Shown here in pieces: positions 52,340 to 60,966 of a DNA stretch of 64,000 bases. The stretch lies in assembly GCA_016787525.1 (NCBI GenBank), contig JAEUUP010000136.1, positions 166,338 to 230,337 on the forward strand. Reading direction: 5' to 3'. The notes below the pieces were generated by a model. The model searched no databases, was not told the DNA's origin, and saw nothing but the letters and a program-made list of their open reading frames with translations. The DNA comes from Saprospiraceae bacterium (GTDB lineage Bacteria > Bacteroidota > Bacteroidia > Chitinophagales > Saprospiraceae). The position numbers and the translations under genes are program-made. Within the stretch, counting starts at the first letter, position 1. The number at the start of each line of letters is the position of its first letter.

Positions 52340-53584
52340 ATGTATGTCATTCGAGAAAGTTTCAGACAAGCCTTTCAACAATTGATGACCAACAAGTTGC
52401 GGTCATTTTTGTCACTTTTGGGCATTATGATAGGCATTTTTTGCATTATAGCTGTAAAATCAGCGGTGGATTCGTTGGAAGATAATGTTCGGCGCAGTTT
52501 TTCAAAATTGGGCAATGATGTGATTTATATCTCAAAAATGCCTTGGAATGAAAATCCAGATGAGAATTTTTGGAAATATTCGCGACGACCCAACCCAAGT
52601 TTGACCGATTTCAGAAACTTATCAGAGCATTTGACCACAGCAAAGTCGGTTGTGTATTCGCTTTTTATCAATTTTACGACCCTAAAATATCGTAAAAACA
52701 CAGTCGAGCGTGCTTTTGGCGTGGCGGTGACCGATGATTATGACAATTTTCACAGCTTAGAATACGAAGCAGGAAGATTTTTTTCTGCACAAGAATATCA
52801 ATCAGGTGCAAACCGTATTATTTTAGGCTATAAAGTGGCAAAAGAGCTATTCGGAGACGAAGGCGATCCTATTGGAAAGGAGGTCAAAGTGTTTGGTCGC
52901 AATATGATTGTGGTAGGTGTTTTGAAAGAATCAGGAAAAGATTTGGTGAAAATTTACAACTACGATAATATTGCTATGATTGGCTTTGAATTGGCAAGGT
53001 CAATAGTGAATGTCAAACCCAATCGTATGTTTGCAGGTAACCTGCAAGTCAAAGCAGCGGAAGGTGTGTCAGAAGCAGAGTTAAAAGACGATATTATTGT
53101 CAGTTTGCGTAAAACAAGACACATAAAACCCAGTGAAAAAGATAATTTTTCGATGAATTCGATGACTATGTTTGCTGAACCATTGAATGCGGTTTTTAGT
53201 ACTTTAAATGCAGTTGGTTTCATCATTGGTGGTTTTGCACTTTTGGTTGGCATATTCAGCGTGGCAAATATCATGTTCGTTTCCGTCAAAGAGCGCACCA
53301 ATATTATTGGTATCAAAAAAGCTTTAGGTGCAAAACAAGGCATCATTTTGTTGGAGTTTTTGATTGAGTCTATCGTTTTGTGCTTGTTAGGCGGTTTGAT
53401 GGGTTTGGTTTTGGTATGGGGCGTTTTGAAATTGGTATCTATTATCAGTCTATTTGAAATGTATGTATCGTTCAAAAACGTCATCACTACACTTTTAGTG
53501 GCCGTCATTGCGGGCGTAATCTCAGGTTTTATTCCAGCTTTGCAAGCGTCGAGAATGGATCCTGTCGAAGCCATTAGAAGCTAA
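52340..53584 (+). CDS. ABC transporter permease, MacB/FtsX type
   Basis: I chose the start at 52340 (MYVIRESFRQAFQQLMTNKLRSFLSLLGIMIGIFCIIAVKS), the usual MacB-type beginning; the frame stays open upstream to 52229 without a plausible protein sequence. The 414-residue protein has one N-terminal and three C-terminal transmembrane segments with a periplasmic MacB_PCD domain between, and FtsX blocks (VSVKERTNIIGIKKALGAKQGIILLEFLIESIVL...LQASRMDPVEAIRS). No ATPase gene is adjacent. A near copy of the 10-mer (CCCACTCAGTA) abuts the start codon. The substrate is unknown. Confidence 0.88.
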   Translation: MYVIRESFRQAFQQLMTNKLRSFLSLLGIMIGIFCIIAVKSAVDSLEDNVRRSFSKLGNDVIYISKMPWNENPDENFWKYSRRPNPSLTDFRNLSEHLTTAKSVVYSLFINFTTLKYRKNTVERAFGVAVTDDYDNFHSLEYEAGRFFSAQEYQSGANRIILGYKVAKELFGDEGDPIGKEVKVFGRNMIVVGVLKESGKDLVKIYNYDNIAMIGFELARSIVNVKPNRMFAGNLQVKAAEGVSEAELKDDIIVSLRKTRHIKPSEKDNFSMNSMTMFAEPLNAVFSTLNAVGFIIGGFALLVGIFSVANIMFVSVKERTNIIGIKKALGAKQGIILLEFLIESIVLCLLGGLMGLVLVWGVLKLVSIISLFEMYVSFKNVITTLLVAVIAGVISGFIPALQASRMDPVEAIRS

Positions 53585-53591
53585 AAAAGAC

Positions 53592-53601
53592 CCCCTCAGT
53601 A
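53592..53601 (-). repeat. CCCCTCAGTA copy directly after the permease gene
   Basis: Lies between the permease stop and the terminator at 53610-53641, i.e. in the 3' untranslated part. Confidence 0.8.
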
Positions 53602-53609
53602 TAAATGAA

Positions 53610-53641
53610 GGTCGGCGAGATACAACTCTCACCGACCTTTT
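53610..53641 (+). terminator. Terminator of the permease gene
   Basis: AAGGTCGGCGAG pairs with CTCACCGACCTT (one G-T pair) and is followed by a T run. Third member of the AAGGTCGG set. Confidence 0.9.
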
Positions 53642-53815
53642 TTTATGTTTTTAATGGTTTGAAAACCTACACATTTGCCAAACGATTGTCAAAAAAAAAT
53701 AAGAAAAAGAGAAAAAAGTTCTTTGAAATTGAAAAATACATTACTTTTATACGTCAAAACGAAAAATATACTTTCCTTTATTTTGTGGAAACAACATCTA
53801 AAAAACGGATTAACA

Positions 53816-54196
53816 ATGACTGAAAGCGCAACAAGAATACTACTCGTAGATGATGAACCTAATATCTTAATCGCACTTGAGTTTCTTTTTGAACAAGAAG
53901 GCTACCTCGTTCAAAAAGCTTTCGATGGCGTGCAAGCACTTGATAAACTGACTTCTTTTAATCCTAACATCATCGTTTTAGATGTGATGATGCCAGGCTT
54001 GGATGGTTTCGAAGTTGCTAAGCGGATTAGAATGATGGATGGCTTTGATGATGTTCGCATCATCTTTTTGACAGCTAAAGGAACGCAACAAGATAAGCGT
54101 AATGGCTACGGCAGTGGCGGCGAAGTGTATCTTACTAAACCATTCGATAATGAGGAACTGGTGCGAACGGTCAATGAAGTTGTTGAATTCGGATAA
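53816..54196 (+). CDS. Single-domain response regulator (CheY-like)
   Basis: I chose the ATG at 53816, which starts directly at the receiver domain (MTESATRILLVDDEPN); the frame extends upstream to 53675 through an AT-rich, Lys-rich stretch that is not conserved-looking. The 126-residue protein is one receiver domain with D12/D13, phospho-acceptor D56 in IIVLDVMMPGLDGF, T86 and K108 (YLTKPF). It has no output domain and no adjacent kinase gene. The 271 bases to acs hold a promoter and a 10-mer, so it is not clearly co-transcribed with acs. Confidence 0.93.
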   Translation: MTESATRILLVDDEPNILIALEFLFEQEGYLVQKAFDGVQALDKLTSFNPNIIVLDVMMPGLDGFEVAKRIRMMDGFDDVRIIFLTAKGTQQDKRNGYGSGGEVYLTKPFDNEELVRTVNEVVEFG

Positions 54197-54315
54197 ATTA
54201 CTCAGTAGTGCAGAATTTTTTGATAAATTTATGCAGTAGTATCATATAAAATTTGGCATTTTAAAAGATGTCAAATTTTTTTGCCTTTTTTTATATAAAC
54301 ATATAGATTTCTACA

Positions 54316-54323
54316 TACTTTTG
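54316..54323 (+). promoter_or_regulatory. -7 promoter element for acs
   Basis: TACTTTTG fits TAnnTTTG, 145 bases upstream of the acs start. A CCCCTCAGTA copy (54407-54416) lies in the leader. Confidence 0.5.
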
Positions 54324-54467
54324 TGAATCATTTTAAAAAAAGCAATTTTCATATAAAATGATACCGCCGCCAACCATTTGCTTATTACGGAATCTTAAAA
54401 AACAACCCCCTCAGTATTAAACATATTTACAGGGGTGTATTCTTTTCAACGTTAAAATCTTAGAGTT

Positions 54468-56375
54468 ATGAGCAACATCATCAAGTCATTTGGGCAATAC
54501 AAGAAAACTTACAAACGGAGTGTTGACGATCCCGAAGGCTTCTGGGCTGAACAAGCAGAGCGTTTTGTATGGCGCAAAAAATGGGACAAAGTCGTTGACT
54601 GGGACTTTCACGATTACTATGCAAAATGGTTTTCGGGTGGTCAAGTGAATATTACAGAAAATGCGCTTGACCGTTATCTTGAAAAACAAGGCGACAAAGC
54701 TGCCATTATTTGGGAACCCAATGACCCCAATGACACGGGTCAGACTTTGACCTATCGTCAATTGCATGCCAAAGTGTGCCAATTTGCCAATGTATTGAAA
54801 AACAATGGCATTGAGAAAGGTGATAGAGTTTGTCTGTACATGCCTATGATTCCAGAATTAGCGATTGCGACACTCGCCTGTGCGCGTATTGGTGCAATTC
54901 ACTCAGTGGTTTTTGGTGGCTTTTCGGCGCAAGCTTTGGCCGACCGTGTCATTGACGCTGAGGCTAAAGTGATTGTGACGGCTGACGGCGTTTTCAGAGG
55001 TAACAAAGAATTGGCTCTTAAAAATATTGTGGATGAAGCCGTTGCACAGACCCCCTCAGTAACCAGCGTAATCGTTTTCAAACGTGTTGGGAACTTTGTT
55101 CACTGGTCAGAAGGTCGTGATAAATGGTGGCATGAAGAAATGGCTAAAGCTTCTACACATTGCGATCCAGTTGCGGTTGACTCTGAAGACCCATTATTTA
55201 TTCTCTATACATCAGGTTCGACGGGTAAACCTAAAGGTGTTGTTCACACAACGGGAGGCTATATGGTTTATACACACTATACATTTAGTCAAGTTTTCCA
55301 AGTTGGCAAAAACGATGTCTATTGGTGTACGGCTGATATTGGGTGGATTACAGGACACTCTTATATTGTTTATGGTCCTTTGCTCGCAGGTGCTACGACA
55401 GTTATGTTTGAAGGTATTCCTACTTGGCCCGATGCGGGACGTTTTTGGGAAGTTATTGACAAGTTGAAAGTCAATCAGTTCTATACTGCACCGACAGCGA
55501 TTCGTTCATTGATGGGCGCAGGTTTGCAACATGTTGCACCGCACTCGCTCAGTACATTGAAAGTTTTAGGTTCTGTTGGTGAGCCAATTAATGAAGAGGC
55601 TTGGCAATGGTATCATAAATACATTGGCAAGAGTCGTTGCCCTATTGTTGATACTTGGTGGCAAACAGAAACAGGTGGTATTATGATTTCGCCATTACCA
55701 AACGTGACTCCTTTGAAACCAACGATGGCGACTTTGCCTTTGCCAGGGGTTCAACCTTGTTTGTTGACTCCAGAAGGGAAAGAAATCGTTGGAGACAATG
55801 TAGAAGGGCTTTTGTGCATCAAATACCCTTGGCCTAGTATGATTCGCACGACTTATGGAGACCACAAGCGTTGCCAAGAAGTGTATTTCGGCCCTTACAA
55901 AGGCTACTATTTCACAGGTGACGGGGCAAGACGCGATGAGGACGGCTACTACCGTATCATTGGTCGTGTTGACGATGTTATTAACGTATCAGGACACCGC
56001 ATCGGTACGGCAGAAGTGGAAGATGCTATCAATAAACATCCATTTGTGGTTGAATCTGCAGTGGTTGGCTATCCACACGACATCAAAGGGCAAGGCATTT
56101 ATGCTTTTGTCATTTGTGACAGACATGTGGCAAGTGAAAAGGCCTTAAAAGACGAAATTTTGGTGGAAATCACAAAACAAATCGGACCTATTGCGAAGCC
56201 AGACATCATCCAAGTTGTGCCAGGATTACCCAAAACGCGTTCTGGTAAGATTATGCGCCGCATCTTGCGTAAAATTGCTGAAGGGGATGTATCTAATTTA
56301 GGTGATATTTCGACCTTGCTTGACCCTGGTGTTGTCGAAATCATCAAAGATGGTGCGCCTACTTTGAAAAAATAA
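54468..56375 (+). CDS. acs: Acetyl-CoA synthetase
   Basis: Acs activates acetate to acetyl-CoA through acetyl-AMP. The 635-residue enzyme has LYTSGSTGKPKGVVHTTGGY (adenylate-forming P-loop), YWCTADIGWITGHSYIVYGPL, DTWWQTETGGIM, GYYFTGDGARRDEDGYYRIIGRVDDVINVSGHRIGTAEVE and the C-terminal TRSGKIMRR whose Lys594 is the known acetylation-control residue. Length is standard. It has its own promoter and a strong terminator (56401-56442). The 10-mer at 55052 encodes TPSVT. Confidence 0.97.
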   Translation: MSNIIKSFGQYKKTYKRSVDDPEGFWAEQAERFVWRKKWDKVVDWDFHDYYAKWFSGGQVNITENALDRYLEKQGDKAAIIWEPNDPNDTGQTLTYRQLHAKVCQFANVLKNNGIEKGDRVCLYMPMIPELAIATLACARIGAIHSVVFGGFSAQALADRVIDAEAKVIVTADGVFRGNKELALKNIVDEAVAQTPSVTSVIVFKRVGNFVHWSEGRDKWWHEEMAKASTHCDPVAVDSEDPLFILYTSGSTGKPKGVVHTTGGYMVYTHYTFSQVFQVGKNDVYWCTADIGWITGHSYIVYGPLLAGATTVMFEGIPTWPDAGRFWEVIDKLKVNQFYTAPTAIRSLMGAGLQHVAPHSLSTLKVLGSVGEPINEEAWQWYHKYIGKSRCPIVDTWWQTETGGIMISPLPNVTPLKPTMATLPLPGVQPCLLTPEGKEIVGDNVEGLLCIKYPWPSMIRTTYGDHKRCQEVYFGPYKGYYFTGDGARRDEDGYYRIIGRVDDVINVSGHRIGTAEVEDAINKHPFVVESAVVGYPHDIKGQGIYAFVICDRHVASEKALKDEILVEITKQIGPIAKPDIIQVVPGLPKTRSGKIMRRILRKIAEGDVSNLGDISTLLDPGVVEIIKDGAPTLKK

Positions 56376-56400
56376 GATAGTTTGATAATAGATGATATTC

Positions 56401-56442
56401 AAAAGCTGTTTCAAAAGCCTAAAGGCGATTGAGACAGCTTTT
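56401..56442 (+). terminator. Terminator of acs
   Basis: AAAAGCTGTTTCAA pairs with TTGAGACAGCTTTT (one G-T pair), with AAGCCT/AGGC in the loop, followed by a T run. Confidence 0.9.
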
Positions 56443-56497
56443 TTTTGTTAAAATTTTGTTATTAATACTATACAGATGTAAAAAAATGACATTAAAA

Positions 56498-56529
56498 TTG
56501 GCATTTAACCCGAAAAGGTAACACCTTTG
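56498..56529 (+). promoter_or_regulatory. Probable promoter of the LprI-like gene
   Basis: TTG, then a 21-base gap, then CACCTTTG followed by CAC. One base differs from TAnnTTTG. Confidence 0.4.
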
Positions 56530-56576
56530 CACAGAATATAAACAAACATATTTTTTAATTTTAAATTACAAACTTT

Positions 56577-57005
56577 ATGAGGAACACCTGCACCTTAATT
56601 CTTGTCCTATTCTTGGGCTTGTCAGCGAATGCCCAAGAAATTCAAATCGACAATTCCCGCAATAGTTGCAGCGATTATCTTAAATTGAAAAAGGAAGTAG
56701 ATGGCGTTATCACCAAAATTCTCGACGACTACGAGAAGGATTACACATTTATTGCCAAATTTAAGAAAGCGCAAGGCGAATGGGAATCGTACCGTGATGC
56801 TCAATTGGAAATGATTTTTCCGGCAGCCAACAAAGGTATCTATGGCGCGTCTTATCCGACTTGCCGTTGCAATGCTTTGGTGGATTTGACCAATGAGCGT
56901 TTGAATTATTTAGTGCGGTGGGTTTCAAACACCGAAGAGGCGAAAGCTTGTGGTGGTTCAGTGAATTCAACTAAGCGTAAAAGCTACGTTAAGTTTAATG
57001 AATAA
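56577..57005 (+). CDS. LprI/DUF1311-like secreted protein
   Basis: The 142-residue protein has a signal peptide (MRNTCTLILVLFLGLSANAQ). A Cys-containing helical domain follows: CSDYLKLKKEVDGVITKILDDYEKDYTFIAKFKKAQGEWESYRDAQLEMIFP...YPTCRCNALVDLTNERLNYLVRWV. The LINLDxxxxxFxxxQxxWxxYRDxxC-like pattern with terminal RxxxLxxW is that of LprI/DUF1311, named after a mycobacterial lysozyme-inhibitor-like protein. Location is probably periplasmic. Its terminator is at 57073-57102. Confidence 0.8.
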   Translation: MRNTCTLILVLFLGLSANAQEIQIDNSRNSCSDYLKLKKEVDGVITKILDDYEKDYTFIAKFKKAQGEWESYRDAQLEMIFPAANKGIYGASYPTCRCNALVDLTNERLNYLVRWVSNTEEAKACGGSVNSTKRKSYVKFNE

Positions 57006-57072
57006 CCCCCCTAAGACTTCCCCCCACGATTTTACCCAATTTGACTAAAGACTTACACACCATAAATCCATT

Positions 57073-57102
57073 ATGCCATCGTAGATTTTTCTTCGATGGC
57101 AT
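57073..57102 (+). terminator. Terminator of the LprI-like gene
   Basis: ATGCCATCG pairs with CGATGGCAT and is followed by TTTTGTTTTT. A TACTGAGGGG copy (57161-57170) lies 59 bases further on. Confidence 0.8.
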
Positions 57103-57285
57103 TTTGTTTTTCAAAATCTTCAACTACTTTTGACCTTCGACATGTTTTTAAACTACACCATACTGAGGGGTAGGGAGTAGAGTTTACTTTTCTAATTTAT
57201 ATCAATCTGAATATTGATAACTCAGATTCAACATGTGCATCATCAGTAATAACCAATCATCAATAAACAATAATCAATCGTAAAA

Positions 57286-58077
57286 ATGTCCAAACCACTC
57301 ACTATACCTACAATGGCCATGTTAGCAGCCGAAGAACGTCAACCCGAAATCCTTTTTTGGGTCGGATGTGCAGGCAGTTTCGATGCCAGAGCGCAAAAAG
57401 TAACAATTGCTTTTTCAAAAATCCTCCATGAACTTGGTATTGATTTCGCCATTTTGGGTAATGAAGAAATGTGTACAGGCGACCCAGCTCGTCGTGCGGG
57501 CAATGAGTTTTTATTTCAAATGATGGCGTTACAAAATATCACAACTATGAACATGTATGGTGTGAAAAAAATAGTAACGGCTTGCCCTCACTGCTTCAAT
57601 ACCCTTAAAAACGAATATCCTGTTTTAGGAGGGCATTATGAGGTTTTACATCATTCTCAATTTCTGCAAGGGTTAATCAATGAAGGTCGCCTAAAAATAC
57701 AAGGCGGTTCATTCAAAGGGCGACGTATCACATACCATGATTCATGTTATTTAGGGCGAGCCAATGGTATTTATGAAGCACCCAGAGAAATCTTAGCGCA
57801 ATTAGATACCGAACTTGTGGAGCTTAAACGCTGCCGTACCAACGGTTTGTGTTGTGGTGCTGGCGGTGCACAAATGTTTAAAGAAGATGAGCCTGGTCAA
57901 AAACGTATCAATATTGAACGTGCCGAAGAAATTCTTGACGCTCAAGCAAGTATTGTTGCAGCGAATTGTCCTTTCTGTATAACGATGTTGTCCGATGGTA
58001 TGAAAGCTAAAGATAAACAAGATGAAGTTATGATTTATGATTTGTCTGAACTTATCGTTAATAATAATAAATGGTGA
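57286..58077 (+). CDS. (Fe-S)-binding CCG-domain protein (LutA/HdrB/GlpC-like)
   Basis: The 263-residue protein has two cysteine-rich CCG-type units. The first has FWVGCAGSFDARAQK (about 25-38) and VTACPHCFNTLKNEYP (about 98-113). The second has HDSCYLGRANGIYEAPREIL (about 150-169), RTNGLCCGAGGAQMF (about 184-198) and ANCPFCITML. These are the ligands of a 4Fe-4S or zinc site in heterodisulfide reductase B, LutA and GlpC proteins. It probably passes electrons to or from a flavin partner, but no partner gene (LutB, GlcD, HdrC) is adjacent, so the pathway is unknown. Confidence 0.9.
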   Translation: MSKPLTIPTMAMLAAEERQPEILFWVGCAGSFDARAQKVTIAFSKILHELGIDFAILGNEEMCTGDPARRAGNEFLFQMMALQNITTMNMYGVKKIVTACPHCFNTLKNEYPVLGGHYEVLHHSQFLQGLINEGRLKIQGGSFKGRRITYHDSCYLGRANGIYEAPREILAQLDTELVELKRCRTNGLCCGAGGAQMFKEDEPGQKRINIERAEEILDAQASIVAANCPFCITMLSDGMKAKDKQDEVMIYDLSELIVNNNKW

Positions 58078-58115
58078 AAAGCTGTGTGATATTATTAAAA
58101 TAAATCATTAACATT

Positions 58116-58154
58116 AAAAAGGATTACTTTTTTCAAAGAAAAGTAATCCTTTTT
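58116..58154 (+). terminator. Terminator of the Fe-S protein gene
   Basis: AAAAAGGATTACTTTT pairs perfectly with AAAAGTAATCCTTTTT. Confidence 0.9.
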
Positions 58155-58644
58155 AATTTGAGTACTTATATTTGTATAGGCAAATCAAATGAAACTCTAA
58201 ACATACATTTTTGAAAGGTGTTTTTTAATGAATTCAATCTTATGGATAAAGAAAACTTTGGCTTTCCTGCATTGTTTTATTCTTGTTTCAGATAAACTTT
58301 TTATTGTCAAAGGCTAATCTTTTCTGTGTTAAATAGAAAGAACATATTTCATACTTAGCTCTATCATTTTAAAAATGAATGATGGTTAAGCACTGCTTTA
58401 ACGAATTAGGATTAATGCATAACAATAGCCTGTTTTTGACATATTGGACTATCGAAGACTGATAAGCACCATAAATGGCAAGATGAGTATCCATTTTTTC
58501 GCATATCGCTTCATAATTGTTATTCGAGTTTTAATGAATGTTAATATTCTTCAAATAGCTGTTACTTCTTTCATTGACCTTGGTCTTAGAACGTAATAGG
58601 TTAAAAAATGAGGTTTAATAAATGGGGTTCCAAAAACCGTAGCG

Positions 58645-58682
58645 CCCTCGACTGGCATGTGTGTCAGTTCGAGGGTTTTTTT
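58645..58682 (+). terminator. Terminator-like hairpin ending the noncoding stretch
   Basis: CCCTCGA and CTG pair with TCGAGGG and CAG, followed by TTTTTTT. No gene ends just before it. Confidence 0.75.
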
Positions 58683-58962
58683 ACCCCCTCAGTATCGCGG
58701 GGATATTTTCCTTATTTTCGTTCAACTGTTGATTGACAGTGTGTGGGCATTTTTTATCGGGTGCTCTTTGTCTATGCAAAAGCTTTTTGTTGAAATACTC
58801 AGAATACAAAGTCTTTTTAGGTCATTTTAGCCCTTTCCGATGGCATTCATTGCGCCTCATTTTATTTTCAAACTTTAACTTTTTTTAACCCAAAACAACG
58901 CAACATATCCAAATACCTTTTGTCTTATTTTTTATTCTTTCACTTTTAAAACAAGCTTTATC

Positions 58963-60279
58963 ATGAAAAAGATGCTCACTTATGCAATGCCATGGGCTTT
59001 GATACTACCCCTCAGTATGATGACCCTTCAAGCTCAAAATGTCGTTGAAAAACAGTCTAAACCCACCGAAGAAAAAACAATCGTTGTCACCATTAAAGAA
59101 AAAACCGCTGATGGTTCGACCAATTCGACGACAATTATGAAGTCTGGTGAAGAAGCGAAGAACTTTGATGTGAAAAAATACATCAAAGAACAGACCAAAG
59201 ACAAACCCAACGCCATTGTGATTGTCAGAGACAAAATGGGGGCAACAAACGGCACGACAGTCAATGTGGATGTCAATGAAGAGGGTGTAAAAACGAGAAC
59301 GATTGTTTGTATTGACAAAAACGACCACAAAATCCATGAACGTCGGATGTCCGACACGTGGCAAAACCAAGGTGACAAACCTTTTTTAGGTGTCAGCGAA
59401 TTGTATGACAGAACAAAACCTGCCGAAGGTGTGCGAGTAGCCATCACACGCAATTCAGGGGCGGCTCAAGCAGGCTTGAAAGACGATGATGTGATTCTGC
59501 AACTCAATCAAACGCCCATCAACAGCTTCCGCGACATTTCCGCTTTCATGCGTACAGCCAAAGCAGGCGATAAAGTAGCCGTTTTGTTTGAAAGGGATGG
59601 CAAAACCAAGACTGTAAACGCGACTTTGGGCAAACAAAGCGATACATGGACGCAAACCGAAGAGAAAGAAAAAGAAGCTTGCCTTGGGGTTTACACCTCA
59701 ACACGGGTTGTTGACGACAAACGCGGGGCTATCATCGAAGATTTTACGAAAGTCAGTGCCGCACAAGAAGCCAATATGCAATTGGGCGATGTGATAACGC
59801 AAGTGAATGGTATCAGAGTGAAAACACACCAAGATGTGTGGGACGAAATCGCCAAATACAAGCCTAAAAGCACCGTCCGAGTGACCTATTTGCGCGATAA
59901 AGAGGAAAAAAATATCGTGGCAACGCTCAAAGCCTGCAAACCTAAAGACGAAAGTGTCATCGTTGTGCCTAAAACACAGGAAGGAACGGTGACAGTGAAT
60001 CCTGATACACAAAATACAGGCAAATTGACCTTGGAAAGTTTCGCCGCATCGCCCAATCCAACCAAGGAAATGGTCAATATCGCGTTCAAAGGCGAGGCTG
60101 TACCTACAACAGTGTCTTTTTTGGATTTGACAGGCAAGGTTTTGTTCCAACAAACTTTATCGGATTTTAACGGCGAGTACAACCAACGGTTCGATGTGTC
60201 TGAATATGCCAAGGGGGTGGTTGTGGTCAAGGTGCAACAAGGTGAAAAAGTATTCTCAAAGCAAATTGTGGTGAACTAA
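58963..60279 (+). CDS. Two-PDZ secreted protein with T9SS sorting domain
   Basis: The 438-residue protein has a signal peptide (about 1-25, MKKMLTYAMPWALILPLSMM...LQAQ) and a charged region. Two PDZ domains follow (about 145-228, FLGVSELYDRTKPAEGVRVAITRNSGAAQAGLKDDDVILQLNQTPI; about 232-325, CLGVYTSTRVVDDKRGAIIEDFTKVSAAQEANMQLGDVITQVNGIRV), then a sorting domain (SFAASPNPTKEMVNIAF ... GVVVVKV). There is no protease domain, so it may be a peptide-binding or scaffold protein on the surface. The 10-mer at 59008 encodes LPLSM inside the signal peptide. Confidence 0.87.
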   Translation: MKKMLTYAMPWALILPLSMMTLQAQNVVEKQSKPTEEKTIVVTIKEKTADGSTNSTTIMKSGEEAKNFDVKKYIKEQTKDKPNAIVIVRDKMGATNGTTVNVDVNEEGVKTRTIVCIDKNDHKIHERRMSDTWQNQGDKPFLGVSELYDRTKPAEGVRVAITRNSGAAQAGLKDDDVILQLNQTPINSFRDISAFMRTAKAGDKVAVLFERDGKTKTVNATLGKQSDTWTQTEEKEKEACLGVYTSTRVVDDKRGAIIEDFTKVSAAQEANMQLGDVITQVNGIRVKTHQDVWDEIAKYKPKSTVRVTYLRDKEEKNIVATLKACKPKDESVIVVPKTQEGTVTVNPDTQNTGKLTLESFAASPNPTKEMVNIAFKGEAVPTTVSFLDLTGKVLFQQTLSDFNGEYNQRFDVSEYAKGVVVVKVQQGEKVFSKQIVVN

Positions 60280-60293
60280 GGGTTTTTAGCCAT

Positions 60294-60316
60294 TGAGGGG
60301 GCTTTATGCCCCCTCA
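60294..60316. terminator. Hairpin formed by a 10-mer copy and an inverted half copy
   Basis: TGAGGGGGC pairs perfectly with GCCCCCTCA around TTTAT. The right arm is the CCCCTCAGTA copy at 60310-60319; the left arm reads TTGAGGGGG. It lies between convergent genes and may act as a terminator. Confidence 0.7.
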
Positions 60317-60347
60317 GTATAAATCATAAAAATGAGCGACGATTCAT

Positions 60348-60785
60348 TTATTCTTTCTTACCGACCAACCAATAAATGATGCCGACGAGCAGCGAAATCA
60401 AAACGCCTTTCCAAGCCCAACGCAACACGTTGCCACCAAACAGCAAGGCAATCAAAACGCCCAAAATACTCAGTATAAAGCCCAACAAAAAGCCCAATAG
60501 ATTGAACTCCGACCGCCCCGAACCCACTGCACGCTCCAAAGTTTCGCGGTCAACGGTTTTAGAATCCTTCATCAGTTCTCTTTTGGCAAAGTGAAACACA
60601 ATTTTGTCTTGCCAAGTCAAGCGTTTTCCGACCATTTTCTGATAATCTTTTACCGAAAAGGATGTTAAAGTGATGTTCTTGTTTGTGTGTTCGGCAGTTG
60701 CTGTGCGGAGAGCCACTGTTGCGGGCAAATGACCGACCATGAAAAGAGCGAAAAAGGTGAAAGTGAGTCTAAGAATTGTTTTCAT
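60348..60785 (-). CDS. Small exported or membrane protein with two C-terminal transmembrane segments
   Basis: The 145-residue protein has a hydrophobic start (LRLTFTFFALFMVGHLPATVA), a charged middle (VKDYQKMVGKRLTWQDKIVFHFAKRELMKDSK) and two closely spaced hydrophobic segments at the end (FLLGFILSILGVLIALLF and WKGVLISLLVGIIYWLVG). The YEKMTGKKLNFFERLAFKLAQ-like middle occurs in uncharacterised Bacteroidota membrane proteins. Function is unknown. Confidence 0.7.
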   Translation of the reverse strand: MKTILRLTFTFFALFMVGHLPATVALRTATAEHTNKNITLTSFSVKDYQKMVGKRLTWQDKIVFHFAKRELMKDSKTVDRETLERAVGSGRSEFNLLGFLLGFILSILGVLIALLFGGNVLRWAWKGVLISLLVGIIYWLVGKKE

Positions 60786-60906
60786 AAATTAGATTTTAAT
60801 GTGAATGAAAAAAAAAGGATGGTTTACTGTTTACTGACAAGGCGAATATACAGTTTTGACGCAAAGTGGCTTTGGTTAGGCGGTTTTTTTTGTGAAATTT
60901 ACTGGC

Positions 60907-60935
60907 TTTGTAAAAAACAAAAAAAACTACCTTTG
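60907..60935 (+). promoter_or_regulatory. -33/-7 promoter of mutS
   Basis: TTTG, a 17-base gap, then TACCTTTG, the best promoter match in the window. It lies 31 bases before the ATG at 60967 and inside the upstream extension of the reading frame, which rules out the ATG at 60892 as the start. Confidence 0.75.
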
Positions 60936-60966
60936 CCCACATACGAATCAAAAATATCGGAAAACT

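Larger units (their letters stand above)
58078..58962. other. Long intergenic region, possible noncoding RNA
   Basis: This 885-base gap holds the terminator at 58116-58154, a TATATTTG element (58167-58174), about 470 bases without a convincing ORF, a GC-rich terminator-like hairpin (58645-58675, then a T run), a CCCCTCAGTA copy (58685-58694), and the leader of the PDZ gene. The promoter-like element, gap and terminator could frame a noncoding RNA of about 500 bases. It has no tRNA, tmRNA or RNase P signature that I can recognise. Confidence 0.5.

Noticed and set aside
58160..58684. tmRNA, RNase P RNA or tRNA in the long noncoding stretch
   Set aside because: I could not find the conserved pieces (RNase P GAAAGTCC-type block, tRNA T-arm and acceptor pairing, CCA end).
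60892..60966. Upstream start for mutS adding 25 residues
   Set aside because: The added segment contains the TTTG-N17-TACCTTTG promoter and is not like MutS N-termini.
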